Of a stretch of 64,000 nt of DNA, positions 52,284 through 61,850 are shown piece by piece (the first letter of the stretch is position 1; each line of letters begins with the position of its first letter). Location of the stretch: the NCBI RefSeq assembly GCF_018283645.1, contig NZ_JAGSXH010000001.1:84886-148885 (forward strand), read 5' to 3'. The stretch is from Actinocrinis puniceicyclus (GTDB lineage Bacteria > Actinomycetota > Actinomycetes > Streptomycetales > Catenulisporaceae). Under the pieces are notes generated by a model. The model made no database searches and was not told the origin of the DNA. It saw only the letters and a list, made by a program, of their open reading frames with translations. A program made the translations under genes and the position numbers.

Positions 52284-53675
52284 TCAACCCGCCGCGGAAT
52301 TGCGCCCGTTGTCGTATTCCCAACGGGCGCGATGGGTCCGCGCCGCGTCATGCGAAAGTTCCAGCGCGGCCGACGGCAACGCGACCTCACCCAACGCGCG
52401 CAGCCGCGTGCTCAGACCGGTGGCGAAGAGCCGCCCGTACTCGGTCAGCCCGGGATGGCCCGCGAGGAAATCGGCGACCTGTCCGGATGCGTCACGCCAC
52501 CGGGCGAACTGTTCCTGAGCGTCGAGACGGGCCGCGCCTTCGGGCAGCGCGGCGGATTCGTTCAACCAGAACTCCGCGACCCCGCTGTGCGCATAAGCAC
52601 CCTGCAGCAGCGCTTGCAGGGGCCGCGGGTCCGGACGCCAGGGGGCGTAGTACAGATGCGTGCTCGCCTCGTCGGCCATAGGCATCAGGTCCATCAGCGC
52701 GCCGAGCTTTATGTGCTGTACCTCGTGCACGAGGGCGAGGGCCATAGTCAGCGGACCGTCCGGGCGGGTCGCCGCCACGGCCCCCGGCGCCGCCCGCGAA
52801 CTGGCATTGCGACGGACCCCGGGTGCGGCCGCGATCGGAGAGACCGCGGTCACCAGTGCCGCGACCTCGCGTGCGGCGATCGGGTGGCGCGCGACCAGGA
52901 TCCGCCACCCCTCGGCGAAAGTCCGGCGCCACCAGGAGAACTCGCGCCGGTCGAGATGACCGGCCAGGTCCACGTGGGACGGGAACCGGTAGGGGTCGAC
53001 GTCATCGAAAGGCAGGCAGATCGCGTGCGGTCCACGTCGCGCCGCGAGCCGGCGTACCGCCAGCCAAGCGGCGGCGGTGTCGTCGCGGTCGTAGGGCCCG
53101 GCGAAACGCGCGGCGCCGGGCAGCCCGGAAACATCGATCGTGCCGGCTGAACAGCTCACGTGCGCGACCGTTTCGTCCACGGACGAAGACGCGGGCGGGA
53201 ACGAGGGCGCGGGCGCGGGCGCGGGCGCGGGCAACGCCAGCCGACCGAGTGAGGGCAGTTCAAGCGCGCGGTCCTGCCCGTCGACCGGCACGTCGATCTC
53301 GAAGTCGATCCGGGCCCTGACGGCGGCCGCGGCGGCGACGGCGGTGATTCTGCCCACTCGGGCCGACTGCGGCGCGGCGCCGCGCAGCGCTCCCAACGCG
53401 TCGATGGCCCAGGCACCTACGGCCGGGTACCGCAACAGCGCCGTGACCGCCGCCCGGTCGGCGCGCTCGGCCCTGGCCAGCAGACGGTATCCGGCTTCTG
53501 CGATCGCCGCGTGCCGGTGCCCCGCCTCCGACGCCTCCGCGACGACCGCGCGCACGAGCAGTGCCTGCCTGCTGCGCTGCGAGGACGCCAGCAGACGGAT
53601 CATCTCGCCGTCGCCGCGCCCCTGCGCCAGCGCCGACACGAGCGCGGCGGGAACCCGGTAGACCTGCGGGATCAC
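52284..53675 (-). CDS. HExxH-motif peptide modification protein (beta-hydroxylase type)
   Basis: 463-residue protein of the HExxH-containing family found beside FxsB and other RiPP radical SAM enzymes; members act as iron/2-oxoglutarate peptide beta-hydroxylases rather than proteases. The motif is LVHEVQHIKLGAL with HEVQH at 317-321; a third ligand may be in the following DEASTHLYYAPWRPDPRPLQ segment, which is also conserved in the family. The N-terminal 180 residues are helical with a Pro/Ala linker. ATG 53675 overlaps the fxsB stop as ATGA. An inverted repeat (52302-52330) lies in its last codons. Confidence 0.85.
   Translation of the reverse strand: MIPQVYRVPAALVSALAQGRGDGEMIRLLASSQRSRQALLVRAVVAEASEAGHRHAAIAEAGYRLLARAERADRAAVTALLRYPAVGAWAIDALGALRGAAPQSARVGRITAVAAAAAVRARIDFEIDVPVDGQDRALELPSLGRLALPAPAPAPAPSFPPASSSVDETVAHVSCSAGTIDVSGLPGAARFAGPYDRDDTAAAWLAVRRLAARRGPHAICLPFDDVDPYRFPSHVDLAGHLDRREFSWWRRTFAEGWRILVARHPIAAREVAALVTAVSPIAAAPGVRRNASSRAAPGAVAATRPDGPLTMALALVHEVQHIKLGALMDLMPMADEASTHLYYAPWRPDPRPLQALLQGAYAHSGVAEFWLNESAALPEGAARLDAQEQFARWRDASGQVADFLAGHPGLTEYGRLFATGLSTRLRALGEVALPSAALELSHDAARTHRARWEYDNGRNSAAG
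52302..52330. other. Inverted repeat within the 3' end of the HExxH gene
   Basis: GCGCCCGTTG (52302-52311) and CAACGGGCGC (52321-52330) are exact complements around 9 bases, 94 bases before the fxsA start. On the mRNA this could pause, terminate or protect the transcript between modification genes and precursor. Confidence 0.45.
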
Positions 53676-54892
53676 GCTGCCGCGTCCGACGGCGCCGAGC
53701 GAGCGGCCACCGCCGCCGACAGGTCGGCGCGCAGCCGCGCACGCACATGCCTTATCAAGTACTTGAGATCATCGCAGTACACGGACGGGTTGGAGAATCC
53801 GGAGCCGCGGCGGTAGCGGTGCGCATAAAGGCCGCCGCCGCAAACACGGTGTTCACCGCAATCGCGGCACACGCCGCACAACGCGGCCACGCCGAGTTGC
53901 CGCGCGACGATCCCGGGGGCGAGCAGCACCTCGTCGAAACCCGACGTGGCGACGTTCAGGCCGGTGGCGGCCGCGCCGTGCCGCACCGACTTGAGCACGT
54001 CGGACTGTTCGATACCCCCGTCCGTGGCGACCACCACCGTCGCCGACGGCGACAAGCCGATCTGCTCGCTGCGCGACCGCCCGCCCAGCAGAAGGTTGAT
54101 GACCTCCTCGAGCAGCCGGATTCCCGTATCGCGCCGAGGCGCCCCGTACCAGCGGTCGAACACCGCGCACAACCAGCGACCGTAAGGCGCGGCCTGCGAC
54201 GCGTCGCGACCGGGCGGCGGCGTCGTCCAGTTGCCGTGCGGGAGCAGCAAATCGATGGCCGGGGGCTGGAATTCCAGCAGCGCCTCATAGGTTTCCACCG
54301 GGTCGTTGCGCAGGTCGATCGTGCACAGCAGGCCGGCGAACAGGTGCCGCCATGCCGGGCCGGCGAGCCTGCGGACCGCCGCGGCCACGGCCGCGTGAGA
54401 CCCGGAGCGGTCGGCGCGCCGGCGGTGGCGGTCGTGCATCGCGGCCGTGCCGTCCATGCTGACGCCCACGGTCACCCCGAGCAGATCGAACAGGCCGAGG
54501 TGTTTCTCGTCGAGCCGCAGACCGTTGGTCTGGATCGTCGCGCGCACGCGCGTGTCGGGCACGGCCGCCCGGATCCGCGTCACCGCGTACGCGAGCAGCT
54601 CGGCGCCTGCGAGTAAGGGCTCTCCCCCGTGCAGGATCAGCTCGATCGAATCCTGCCGGTTCCTCTCAACGTGCTGGGCGATACGACGCGCGGTCTGGTC
54701 GACCGTGTGCAGGGACATACGGCGCGGCTGTTCCCGCCAGCTTTGATCGGCGTGCTCGTATATGTAGCAGTAATCGCAGCGCAAGTCGCACCGGCTGTGC
54801 ACCTTGAGGATGAACTGGCGGAAGGGCACCGGGCGCAGGCCGGCGGCCGCGAGCGCGGCTGCCGCGTCGACATCCTCCGGCCACTCGGCCAT
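53672..54892 (-). CDS. fxsB: FxsB-family radical SAM/SPASM peptide maturase
   Basis: 406-residue radical SAM enzyme forming a cyclophane cross-link in the FxsA core. The cluster motif is CDLRCDYC (Cys35, Cys39, Cys42) followed by YIYEHADQSWREQPRRMS, a strong FxsB-family signature. GGEPLLAG and ATIQTNGLRL follow. The SPASM-type C-terminal cysteines are in CGVCRDCGEHRVCGGGLYAHRYRR and SVYCDD, binding auxiliary FeS clusters. ATG 54892 has GGGAGG upstream. It heads the reverse-strand operon fxsB-HExxH-fxsA-fxsT-338-residue protein, each gene overlapping or close to the next. Confidence 0.92.
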   Translation of the reverse strand: MAEWPEDVDAAAALAAAGLRPVPFRQFILKVHSRCDLRCDYCYIYEHADQSWREQPRRMSLHTVDQTARRIAQHVERNRQDSIELILHGGEPLLAGAELLAYAVTRIRAAVPDTRVRATIQTNGLRLDEKHLGLFDLLGVTVGVSMDGTAAMHDRHRRRADRSGSHAAVAAAVRRLAGPAWRHLFAGLLCTIDLRNDPVETYEALLEFQPPAIDLLLPHGNWTTPPPGRDASQAAPYGRWLCAVFDRWYGAPRRDTGIRLLEEVINLLLGGRSRSEQIGLSPSATVVVATDGGIEQSDVLKSVRHGAAATGLNVATSGFDEVLLAPGIVARQLGVAALCGVCRDCGEHRVCGGGLYAHRYRRGSGFSNPSVYCDDLKYLIRHVRARLRADLSAAVAARSAPSDAAA

Positions 54893-55065
54893 CCCGGCCT
54901 CCCAGGGGATCGCGTCCAGTCGGGCGCGCCGCCCGACACGCGCGACCCGCGGAATAAGATCACAGTACCCTGTTATCGCTGGATCCGGCAGGGCGCCGGG
55001 ATGGACCGGGCGGCGCTCGGTCGGGGCCCGGGGCGCGCGGTACTACGGCCTCTCCAATCTCAGGC

Positions 55066-56241
55066 TTATACATCTGCGGCGCGGTAGAGCTCGACCATGC
55101 GGTCCACATAGGCGTCCAGCGCGAACTTGCGGCGGACCATGGCGCGGCCCGCACGGCCCATCCGGCGGGCGCGGCGGGGATGGGTGAGCAGCGTGCGCAC
55201 CCGGTTCGTGAGCGCGTCGAGGTCCCCGGGCGGCACGACGTAACCGGTGCGGCGGTGGCGCACCGTCTCGGGTAGGCCGCCGATCCGGGTGACCACCGCG
55301 GGCCGCCCCGCCGCGGCCGCCTCCAGCGGGGCCAGTCCGAGCGGCTCCGGGTAGGTGGAGGGATATATCACGACGTTGGCCTGGGCATAGAGCTGCGGCA
55401 TCTGCCCGAACCCCACCGAGCGGAAATCCACGTGCCCGGTCAGGCCCAGATCCGCGATCGTCTCCTTGAGCCGCTGGCCGAAGGGCTCTGATTCCTGGTC
55501 CCAGTCCACCGTCTGCTCCGGTCCGGTGAGGATCAACCGCACGCTCAGGCCCTCGTCGCGCAGCCGGCGCAGCATACGGACCGCGGCTTGCGCGCCCTTC
55601 TCGGGAAACAGCCTCGCCGGCAACAGGATCACCTGCTCCCCGGACGCAGACGGCGAGTCGATGTGCCGATATCTGTCCTCCGCGACACCGAGATAGACCG
55701 GGATGGTGGGAACCGAAAGCCCCTGCGCGCACAGCCCGCTGAGAAATCGGGAGACCGCGTGCTGCTCGGGCCAGTTCCGGCAGTGCTCGACGATGTGCAG
55801 ATCCGTGTCCCAGACGCTGTGGTACGTGTGATAGACGCGAACTCCGATGTCCTGCTCCAGCAGGCGCAGCGCCATCGCCGGCACCGGCGTGAAGTGGTGC
55901 AGATTGTGTCCGTGCACGACCCTGATACCGCGCCGCGTGATCTCCGCGCGCATCGTCTCGGCCAACTGTTTCGCCAGTTCCTTGTCGCTGGCCTCCATCC
56001 GCCGCTCGCGGTACCAGTCGAGGTTCAGCAGATCACAGGGCACCGTCTCGACCCGCGGCCCGGCCTGCACCAGCCCCTGGCCGGCGAACAGCGTGACGTG
56101 GTGGCCGCGCTCAGCAAGCAGCCTGGAGAAGTCGGCCAGATGCGTCTCGACACCCCCGGCGATGGGCGGGAGCGCCCAGTGGACGTGCGCGACGGCGATC
56201 GTCTGCCGCGTCCGAGGCAGCGGCGCACCCTCGCGTGGCAT
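55066..56241 (-). CDS. Glycosyltransferase family 4
   Basis: 391-residue GT-B fold enzyme. N-terminal acceptor domain: IAVAHVHWALPPIAGGVETHLADFSRLLAERGHHVTLF and VVHGHNLHHFTP. C-terminal donor domain with GT4 landmarks VILLPARLFPEKGAQAAVRML, VDFRSVGFGQMPQLYAQANVVIYPSTYPEPLGLAPLEAAAAGRPAVVTRIGGLPE (E-x7-E type). ATG 56241 follows AGGGA; the in-frame ATG 99 bases earlier has no ribosome site. The sugar and acceptor are unknown. It follows a glycosidase on the same strand and precedes fxsB by 173 bases. Confidence 0.9.
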   Translation of the reverse strand: MPREGAPLPRTRQTIAVAHVHWALPPIAGGVETHLADFSRLLAERGHHVTLFAGQGLVQAGPRVETVPCDLLNLDWYRERRMEASDKELAKQLAETMRAEITRRGIRVVHGHNLHHFTPVPAMALRLLEQDIGVRVYHTYHSVWDTDLHIVEHCRNWPEQHAVSRFLSGLCAQGLSVPTIPVYLGVAEDRYRHIDSPSASGEQVILLPARLFPEKGAQAAVRMLRRLRDEGLSVRLILTGPEQTVDWDQESEPFGQRLKETIADLGLTGHVDFRSVGFGQMPQLYAQANVVIYPSTYPEPLGLAPLEAAAAGRPAVVTRIGGLPETVRHRRTGYVVPPGDLDALTNRVRTLLTHPRRARRMGRAGRAMVRRKFALDAYVDRMVELYRAADV

Positions 56242-56418
56242 CCGATTCCCTGCTGTTCGACGGGTCCGGTCCGGCCGCCGGCGGCAGCCTGCGTGCGGTG
56301 CGCCGATCGGTCCCAGGGCTGTGAGTACCCTGCGAAACATCGTGCCGCCGGGTCGTGCTCGTGTCGAGCCTGCGCGGGGGCTTGATCCCGGCGCGGCACC
56401 GATCGCGCGCGCCGCCGG

Positions 56419-58503
56419 TCAGGAGATCAGCCTGAGCGCCTCGACCAGCGCAACGCCCGCGGCCGCCGACCACGCCTGCGGTCGGCACGCCGCCGGGAAC
56501 GGCAGCGGGGCGATGTCGCCGGAATCGCGCGAGCCGCCGGAGAACACCTCGGGCAGCCGGTAGCCGAAGGCCGCGCCCGCATCGATCAACCCGCCCGCGA
56601 GCCTGCGCGCGGCTCGGGCGCAGTCCTCGGCGTATCCGCGCTCGCCGACGCCGCGCGCCTCCCGCGCGGCCAGGGCCAGACCCCTGATCGCGATCGCGGT
56701 GTCGTGCGCCCAGACCGCGCCGCCGTGATAGCTGAAAGGGCTGAAGCGCGGGTGCTGCGAGCCGCGGGTGCGCAGACCCCAGCCCGAGAAAAGCTGCTGC
56801 GACACCAGATGCTGTGCGGTCCACGAGGACTGTTCCGGATCCAACAGACCGGTACCGAGCAGATGCCCTATGTTCGAGGTCAGACCTCGGACCGCAACTC
56901 CGTCGCCGTCGAGCGCCATCGCGAAGTAGGGCAACTCCTGCGGGCCGTCCGTCACAAGGAACCGCCGCCGAAACCGCGTCCGCAGCGCATCGGCCCACCC
57001 CCGCAGCTCATAAGCCTCCTGCTTGGCCCGGCCATCGGGGTGCAGCGCGTCGAGCAGCCCCGCGAAGCCCACGGCCGCCTGATACGCATAGGCCTGAACC
57101 TCGGCGAGGGCGATCGGCCCTTGGGCGACACGGCCGTCCGGGCCGACCACCGCGTCGCTGGAGTCCTTCCAGCCGTGGTTGAAAAGCGCGCCGTTGCCGG
57201 CCGTGGCGTAGCGCACGAAGCCGTCCCGCTCGTCCTCCTCGGTGCGCTCGCGCATCCACGCCAGCGCGGCGCGCGCGCTGTCGAGCAGCGGGCTGTCCGG
57301 CGTGATCGCGGCCGCCGAGCAGGAAGCGACCTCGGTGAGCAGCACCACGAACAGCGCGGTGGCGTCCATCGAGCCGTAGTACACGGGCGGCAGCACCTCG
57401 CCCTGCTGGTGCGTCGTGGTGCGGCGGCGCAGCTCGTGCAGGATCTTGCCGGGCTGCTCGTCCGTCTGCGGGTCGTACCCGCGGCCCTGCATCCGGGCCA
57501 GCACCCCCAGGGTGCCGAGCGCGAGTTCGCAACCCTGGTCGACTGGCAGCAGCAGGCGCGCCGTCCACAGGCTGTCGCGGCCGAACAGCGTCAGGTACCA
57601 GGGCGCGCCGGCCGCGGCGAACAGCCGGCGGCGATCGTCCTGCGGGGCCAACAGCAGCGCGTCGAGATCGAGCAGACTCTGCTTGACCAGGGCGTCGAGA
57701 TGCCGGTCCGGGCCGGGTCCGGGAACCCTCCACCCCAACGAACGGCGGGCGGCCGCCAACGGGAGCCTGGTCTTCGCGGCGGTGCTGGTGGTCAGCAGGA
57801 TCTCGGTGCGCCATTCCTTGCCTTCGTTGATCCGCACCGTCCACCGCAGTACGGCGGCCGCGTCGCCTTCGCGTTCGATGACGGTGGGCACGCTGGTGCG
57901 CACTCGCAGCGAAGCGACGGTGCCGTCGGACCGGTCGTGCCACTCCAGCAGATCCCGCTCGCCCGCCGGGCACACCAGCTGCGCGTGGTTGCCCGGCGCG
58001 CCCCGGCGCACCTCCGAGACGTCTGCCAGGTCCGCGGCGACCCGCAGTTGCACGGTCAGATCGCGGCGCTTGCCGTCGTGATTGCGGATGCTGATGGTCT
58101 CGCCGTGGCCGGCGCGATGGACGCGCTCGACGACGATCACCGGATCCGGAGTCGGGTCCTCGTACGTGCGCACCATGCACACGTGCTTCGAGGTGTCGGC
58201 GCCGACGAGCCGGTCACCGAGGTATTCGGGCGCGACCTCGTTCACCCTCAGCTCGCAGAGGCTGAGCACTCGGCGGTCCTGCTGGTAGTGGCCGTGCGCC
58301 GAGCTGAAGCCGTCGTCGCCGCGCGGCCGGATCTGCCCGTCGCGCGCGCAGATCGCCACCGCCGGAGCCCGGACCGTGACCACCGACTCGACGAGCACCG
58401 GTTCACGCGAGCGCGCGTCCCGGTTGGCCCAGGCCGGCCTCGCGCCCGGAGCCTGCCGGTCCCGCGGCTGCGGATGCTCGGCGTCGGCGGTGTCGTCGGT
58501 CAT
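56419..58503 (-). CDS. Amylo-alpha-1,6-glucosidase/glycogen-debranching-type glycosidase
   Basis: 694-residue enzyme with the actinobacterial debranching layout: an N-terminal beta domain (GHYQQDRRVLSLCELRVN, binding type) and a C-terminal (alpha/alpha)6 barrel of GH63/GH133 type with LFGRDSLWTARLLLP, YYGSMDATALFVVLL, NHGWKDSSDAV, VQAYAYQAAVGFA and FSYHGGAVWAHDTAIAI. It probably trims alpha-1,6 branches of glycogen or a related oligosaccharide in the cytosol; no signal peptide is seen. ATG 58503 follows AGGGA, the same ribosome site as the glycosyltransferase behind it. Gap of 177 bases to that gene. Confidence 0.88.
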   Translation of the reverse strand: MTDDTADAEHPQPRDRQAPGARPAWANRDARSREPVLVESVVTVRAPAVAICARDGQIRPRGDDGFSSAHGHYQQDRRVLSLCELRVNEVAPEYLGDRLVGADTSKHVCMVRTYEDPTPDPVIVVERVHRAGHGETISIRNHDGKRRDLTVQLRVAADLADVSEVRRGAPGNHAQLVCPAGERDLLEWHDRSDGTVASLRVRTSVPTVIEREGDAAAVLRWTVRINEGKEWRTEILLTTSTAAKTRLPLAAARRSLGWRVPGPGPDRHLDALVKQSLLDLDALLLAPQDDRRRLFAAAGAPWYLTLFGRDSLWTARLLLPVDQGCELALGTLGVLARMQGRGYDPQTDEQPGKILHELRRRTTTHQQGEVLPPVYYGSMDATALFVVLLTEVASCSAAAITPDSPLLDSARAALAWMRERTEEDERDGFVRYATAGNGALFNHGWKDSSDAVVGPDGRVAQGPIALAEVQAYAYQAAVGFAGLLDALHPDGRAKQEAYELRGWADALRTRFRRRFLVTDGPQELPYFAMALDGDGVAVRGLTSNIGHLLGTGLLDPEQSSWTAQHLVSQQLFSGWGLRTRGSQHPRFSPFSYHGGAVWAHDTAIAIRGLALAAREARGVGERGYAEDCARAARRLAGGLIDAGAAFGYRLPEVFSGGSRDSGDIAPLPFPAACRPQAWSAAAGVALVEALRLIS

Positions 58504-58787
58504 GGATTCCCTGACTGTGGCGGAGCGGATCGCGGCCGTCCGCATGAATCGGGTCGCGGTCCGTGCGGCAGGTACCGAAGTGACCAAATATTAGTCAGCT
58601 GTGGCCGGTGGGGCTCGACCGAAGCGCCGATTCGTACGTCTCCCGGGTGAAGTGCACGCCGCAGTGGGTCCCGTCCCGCGAGGCCAGCCTATAGCAGGTT
58701 GACAGAGCCCTGCCGAGGGAATGAGGAAAGCCACCACGCGACCGTGACGGGGAGCGGGCAGGGGTCGGTCTGGGGGAGGAACCGCAA

Positions 58788-61733
58788 TTGCGGTGGTTCA
58801 TGCAGCTCGGGTGGCGCCGGCAGGCGGCGCTCGGGACGGTGGTCGCGGCGCTGGTCGCGGCGCTCTGGCTCACCCGGCTCGGGCATGAGGTGGCCGCCAC
58901 CGCGCTCGGCGTCATCAGCACCGTCGCCGCACTCGCCGGCGCCTACGACCAGCTGGCCGGCCGGGAGGGCCGCGGGCGCAAGCAGCAGGACCGCGCGAGC
59001 CTGGTCGTGGTCTTCCACCTGCGCGAGGACCTGCGCTGGGCGCTGTGGCTCGAGGACCGGCTGAACGCGGCCGGCTTCCTCTCCCGGCTCCAGCAGGTGC
59101 CCGGCGGGCGGGAGACCGGGTCCGCGCAGGATTGGGCCGAACGAACCACCGCCGACGCGGGCTGCGTGCTGGTCGTCCTTTCCGGCCGCATGCGGGAGGC
59201 GGACGAGGGTGCCTCGTCCCGGGTCGCCGCGCTCGCCGCGCTCCGGCGTGCCCGCAACCGGCTGATCTGCGTCGACACCGACGGCTTGGGAGCGCCGCCG
59301 GCGCTGGCCTCGGCGGCGTGCCTGTCCATAGCCGGCATTCACCAGCACACCCTTGCCTGGCAGCCGATCGACGATGCGCTGCGGGAGCGCGGCGCACGCT
59401 CCGACTCGCGCCGCGCGGACACCTTCGGCGCTCTCAGCGCCCCGTTCCCCGGCATGGGCGTGATCAATGCCAGCCTGCCGGTGGCCAACCCGAACTTCGT
59501 CGGGCGGGCCGCCGAACTCACCCGGCTCAGGGCGGAACTGGTGGACGCGCCGGGAGACGTCACCGCCCGTTCGGTGGTGATCCACGCGATGAGCGGGATG
59601 GGCAAGACCCAGCTGGCCGCCCGCTTCGCCACCGGGCTGCGCGAACTGGACATCGTCTGGTGGATCCACGCGCACCAGCCCTCCGCCATCTACGACGATC
59701 TGACGTCCCTGGCGAGGAAACTGCAGCTGCCGAACTTCCAGGACCAGAACGAGATGCTGCGCCAGCTCTGGGAGCGGCTGCGCACCTACGAGGGTCGCTG
59801 GCTACTGATCTACGACAACGCCGAATCCGAGGACAAGCTGCACGACCTGATCCCCTCCTACGGCGACGGCTCGCTGCTGATTACGTCGCAGAGCCCGAAT
59901 TGGGCGACCCGTGTGCGCCGCCGGATCGAGCTGAAGCCGATGTCCGAGGCGGACTCGGTGGAACTGCTGCGCCGCCGGGTTCCGGTGCGCGACGACTCGG
60001 TGCTGGTGCAGATCGCGGACAGGCTGGGCTGGCTGCCGCTGTCGCTGGAGCAGGCGGCCTCGTACATGCGCGAGGCGCAGTGCAGTCCGGCCGGCTACCT
60101 GCGGCAGCTGACCGTGCGCTTCAGCGAGACGCTCGCCCGCGGAACCCAGGCGTACTACGACAGGTCCGCGACGACGACCTACCGCATCGCGCGCGAGCAG
60201 ACGACCCGGGTCGAGCCGTTGTCCGGGGTGCTGCTTGAGCTGTGTTGCTTCTTCTCGCCGGACGCGATCCCCCGCGATCTGTTCGAGGATCCGCGGCTGG
60301 CCGAGGCGTTGCCCGAGGTGCTGCGCAGTGCGCTGTCCGAGAGCCTGCCTTACAACGCGGCGATCTCCGCCGCTCGCAAGTTCTCGCTGCTCGGGGTCAC
60401 CCCGCAGAGCTTCACGATGCACAGGGTCGTACAGCGGCTGATACGCGACGAGCTCACGCCGAAGGTGCGCGACGAGCGGCTGGGCGCCGCGGTACGCCTG
60501 CTGTCGCGGGCCTTTCCGCAGGATCCGAACGACCCGCGCACCTGGGATGTGTGTGGCTCGCTGCAATCGCACTGCGTGACCGTGCTCGACGAGGTCGAGA
60601 TGCACGACCTGGTCTCGCCCGAGAGCATCGGGCTCAGCCGCCGGATCGGCGAGTATCAGTTGGTGCGCGGCGCGTTCGACGCCGCGCTTCGCAGGCTGAC
60701 CAGGACGCTGGCGCAGCTGCGCGGTCACGGTGACGACCCCGCGCAGCTGGCCGCCGCGCAACTGGCGCTCAGCCGGGTGCATTACCGCCAGGCCGACCTG
60801 CACCGGGCGAGGGAACACGCCGAGGTGGCGCTGCGGCTCAACGAGTCGGCGGTCGGGCCGGCGGACCGCACCACGGCGGCGATCCTGCTGGAGCTGGCGA
60901 AGATACAGCTGGAGCTGACGGAGTTCGAGGCCGCCAGGTCCAGCGCCACCCGCTCGCTGGCGATCCACCAGGCCCTGGACGGCTCGCCGGGCGACCTGGT
61001 GGGCCTGAGTCTGGAGACGCTCGGCATCGTGCGGTGGCGGCTGGGCGAGTGGCCGCGGGCCGCGGCCGAGCTGCGGGAGTCGGTCTCGTTGCTGGCCGGG
61101 GCGCTGGGCGCGCAGAGCGGGGTGACGGCGCGGGCCCGCACCTGCTGGGGGCTGGTGCTGCGGGACGCCGCGCGGCATGACGCAGCCGGGCTCGGCGCGG
61201 CCGAGACCCAACTACAGCTCGCTTACACGGCGTTGCGGAACGCGCACGGCGCCGACCATCCGGACACCTGTTCGGCGGCAGTCCACCTTGCCGACACCCG
61301 GCACCGGCTTGCCCGAGCCATGTTCCTGCGCGGCGACCCGGAACGACTACGCGGCGAGTACGAGCGGATCGCGGGGGACTTCGAGCAGATCATGCAATGT
61401 CTGCCGATGAAGACGCAGAAGCCCGGCCGAGCCTGCGGGCTGGTACGCCAGGGCCATCTGCTCAACAACTACGGGGAACGCGAGCGCGCCCGCGAACTCG
61501 TGCACGAGGCGCGCGGGATCTACATCCAGAGTTACGGCCCCGAGCATCCGTACGTGGCCGAAGCGCTGACGCGCCTGATCGGGATCGAATACGACCTCGG
61601 CGACGTCGAGCGGTCCGTCCAGTACGCGCACGAGGCCCGGCAGATCTACGCGGGGACGTACGGCGCAGCGCATCCTTACGTGCATCAGATCGACGAGTTC
61701 CTGGCGGATCCCGCGCACGCAGGCCGGGACTGA
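58788..61733 (+). CDS. Membrane-anchored TIR/SEFIR-like, NB-ARC and TPR protein
   Basis: 981-residue signalling NTPase. TTG 58788 is chosen for the GGGGGAGGA 8 bases upstream; ATG 58800 is too far from it. Residues about 12-55 form two membrane helices. Residues about 70-190 look like a TIR/SEFIR-type domain (ASLVVVFHLREDLRWALWLEDRLNAAGF, CVLVVLSGRMREA). NB-ARC at about 235-520 has Walker A MSGMGKTQLA near 268, Walker B WLLIYDNAES near 337 and the GLPL-like WLPLSLEQAAS. TPR repeats fill about 600-970. The order repeats the back end of fxsT, so the two may be partners or paralogues. Confidence 0.85.
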   Translation: MRWFMQLGWRRQAALGTVVAALVAALWLTRLGHEVAATALGVISTVAALAGAYDQLAGREGRGRKQQDRASLVVVFHLREDLRWALWLEDRLNAAGFLSRLQQVPGGRETGSAQDWAERTTADAGCVLVVLSGRMREADEGASSRVAALAALRRARNRLICVDTDGLGAPPALASAACLSIAGIHQHTLAWQPIDDALRERGARSDSRRADTFGALSAPFPGMGVINASLPVANPNFVGRAAELTRLRAELVDAPGDVTARSVVIHAMSGMGKTQLAARFATGLRELDIVWWIHAHQPSAIYDDLTSLARKLQLPNFQDQNEMLRQLWERLRTYEGRWLLIYDNAESEDKLHDLIPSYGDGSLLITSQSPNWATRVRRRIELKPMSEADSVELLRRRVPVRDDSVLVQIADRLGWLPLSLEQAASYMREAQCSPAGYLRQLTVRFSETLARGTQAYYDRSATTTYRIAREQTTRVEPLSGVLLELCCFFSPDAIPRDLFEDPRLAEALPEVLRSALSESLPYNAAISAARKFSLLGVTPQSFTMHRVVQRLIRDELTPKVRDERLGAAVRLLSRAFPQDPNDPRTWDVCGSLQSHCVTVLDEVEMHDLVSPESIGLSRRIGEYQLVRGAFDAALRRLTRTLAQLRGHGDDPAQLAAAQLALSRVHYRQADLHRAREHAEVALRLNESAVGPADRTTAAILLELAKIQLELTEFEAARSSATRSLAIHQALDGSPGDLVGLSLETLGIVRWRLGEWPRAAAELRESVSLLAGALGAQSGVTARARTCWGLVLRDAARHDAAGLGAAETQLQLAYTALRNAHGADHPDTCSAAVHLADTRHRLARAMFLRGDPERLRGEYERIAGDFEQIMQCLPMKTQKPGRACGLVRQGHLLNNYGERERARELVHEARGIYIQSYGPEHPYVAEALTRLIGIEYDLGDVERSVQYAHEARQIYAGTYGAAHPYVHQIDEFLADPAHAGRD

Positions 61734-61850
61734 TGCCGACACGACGCCCCGCGCCTTGAAGGGCGGGCGCATCCCTGATGGAATCAACCGGCACAGGCGG
61801 GAAGCGCGGTAACCGCGGTGCCACAGCACACCGACCGTCGGGAGCGTCTG

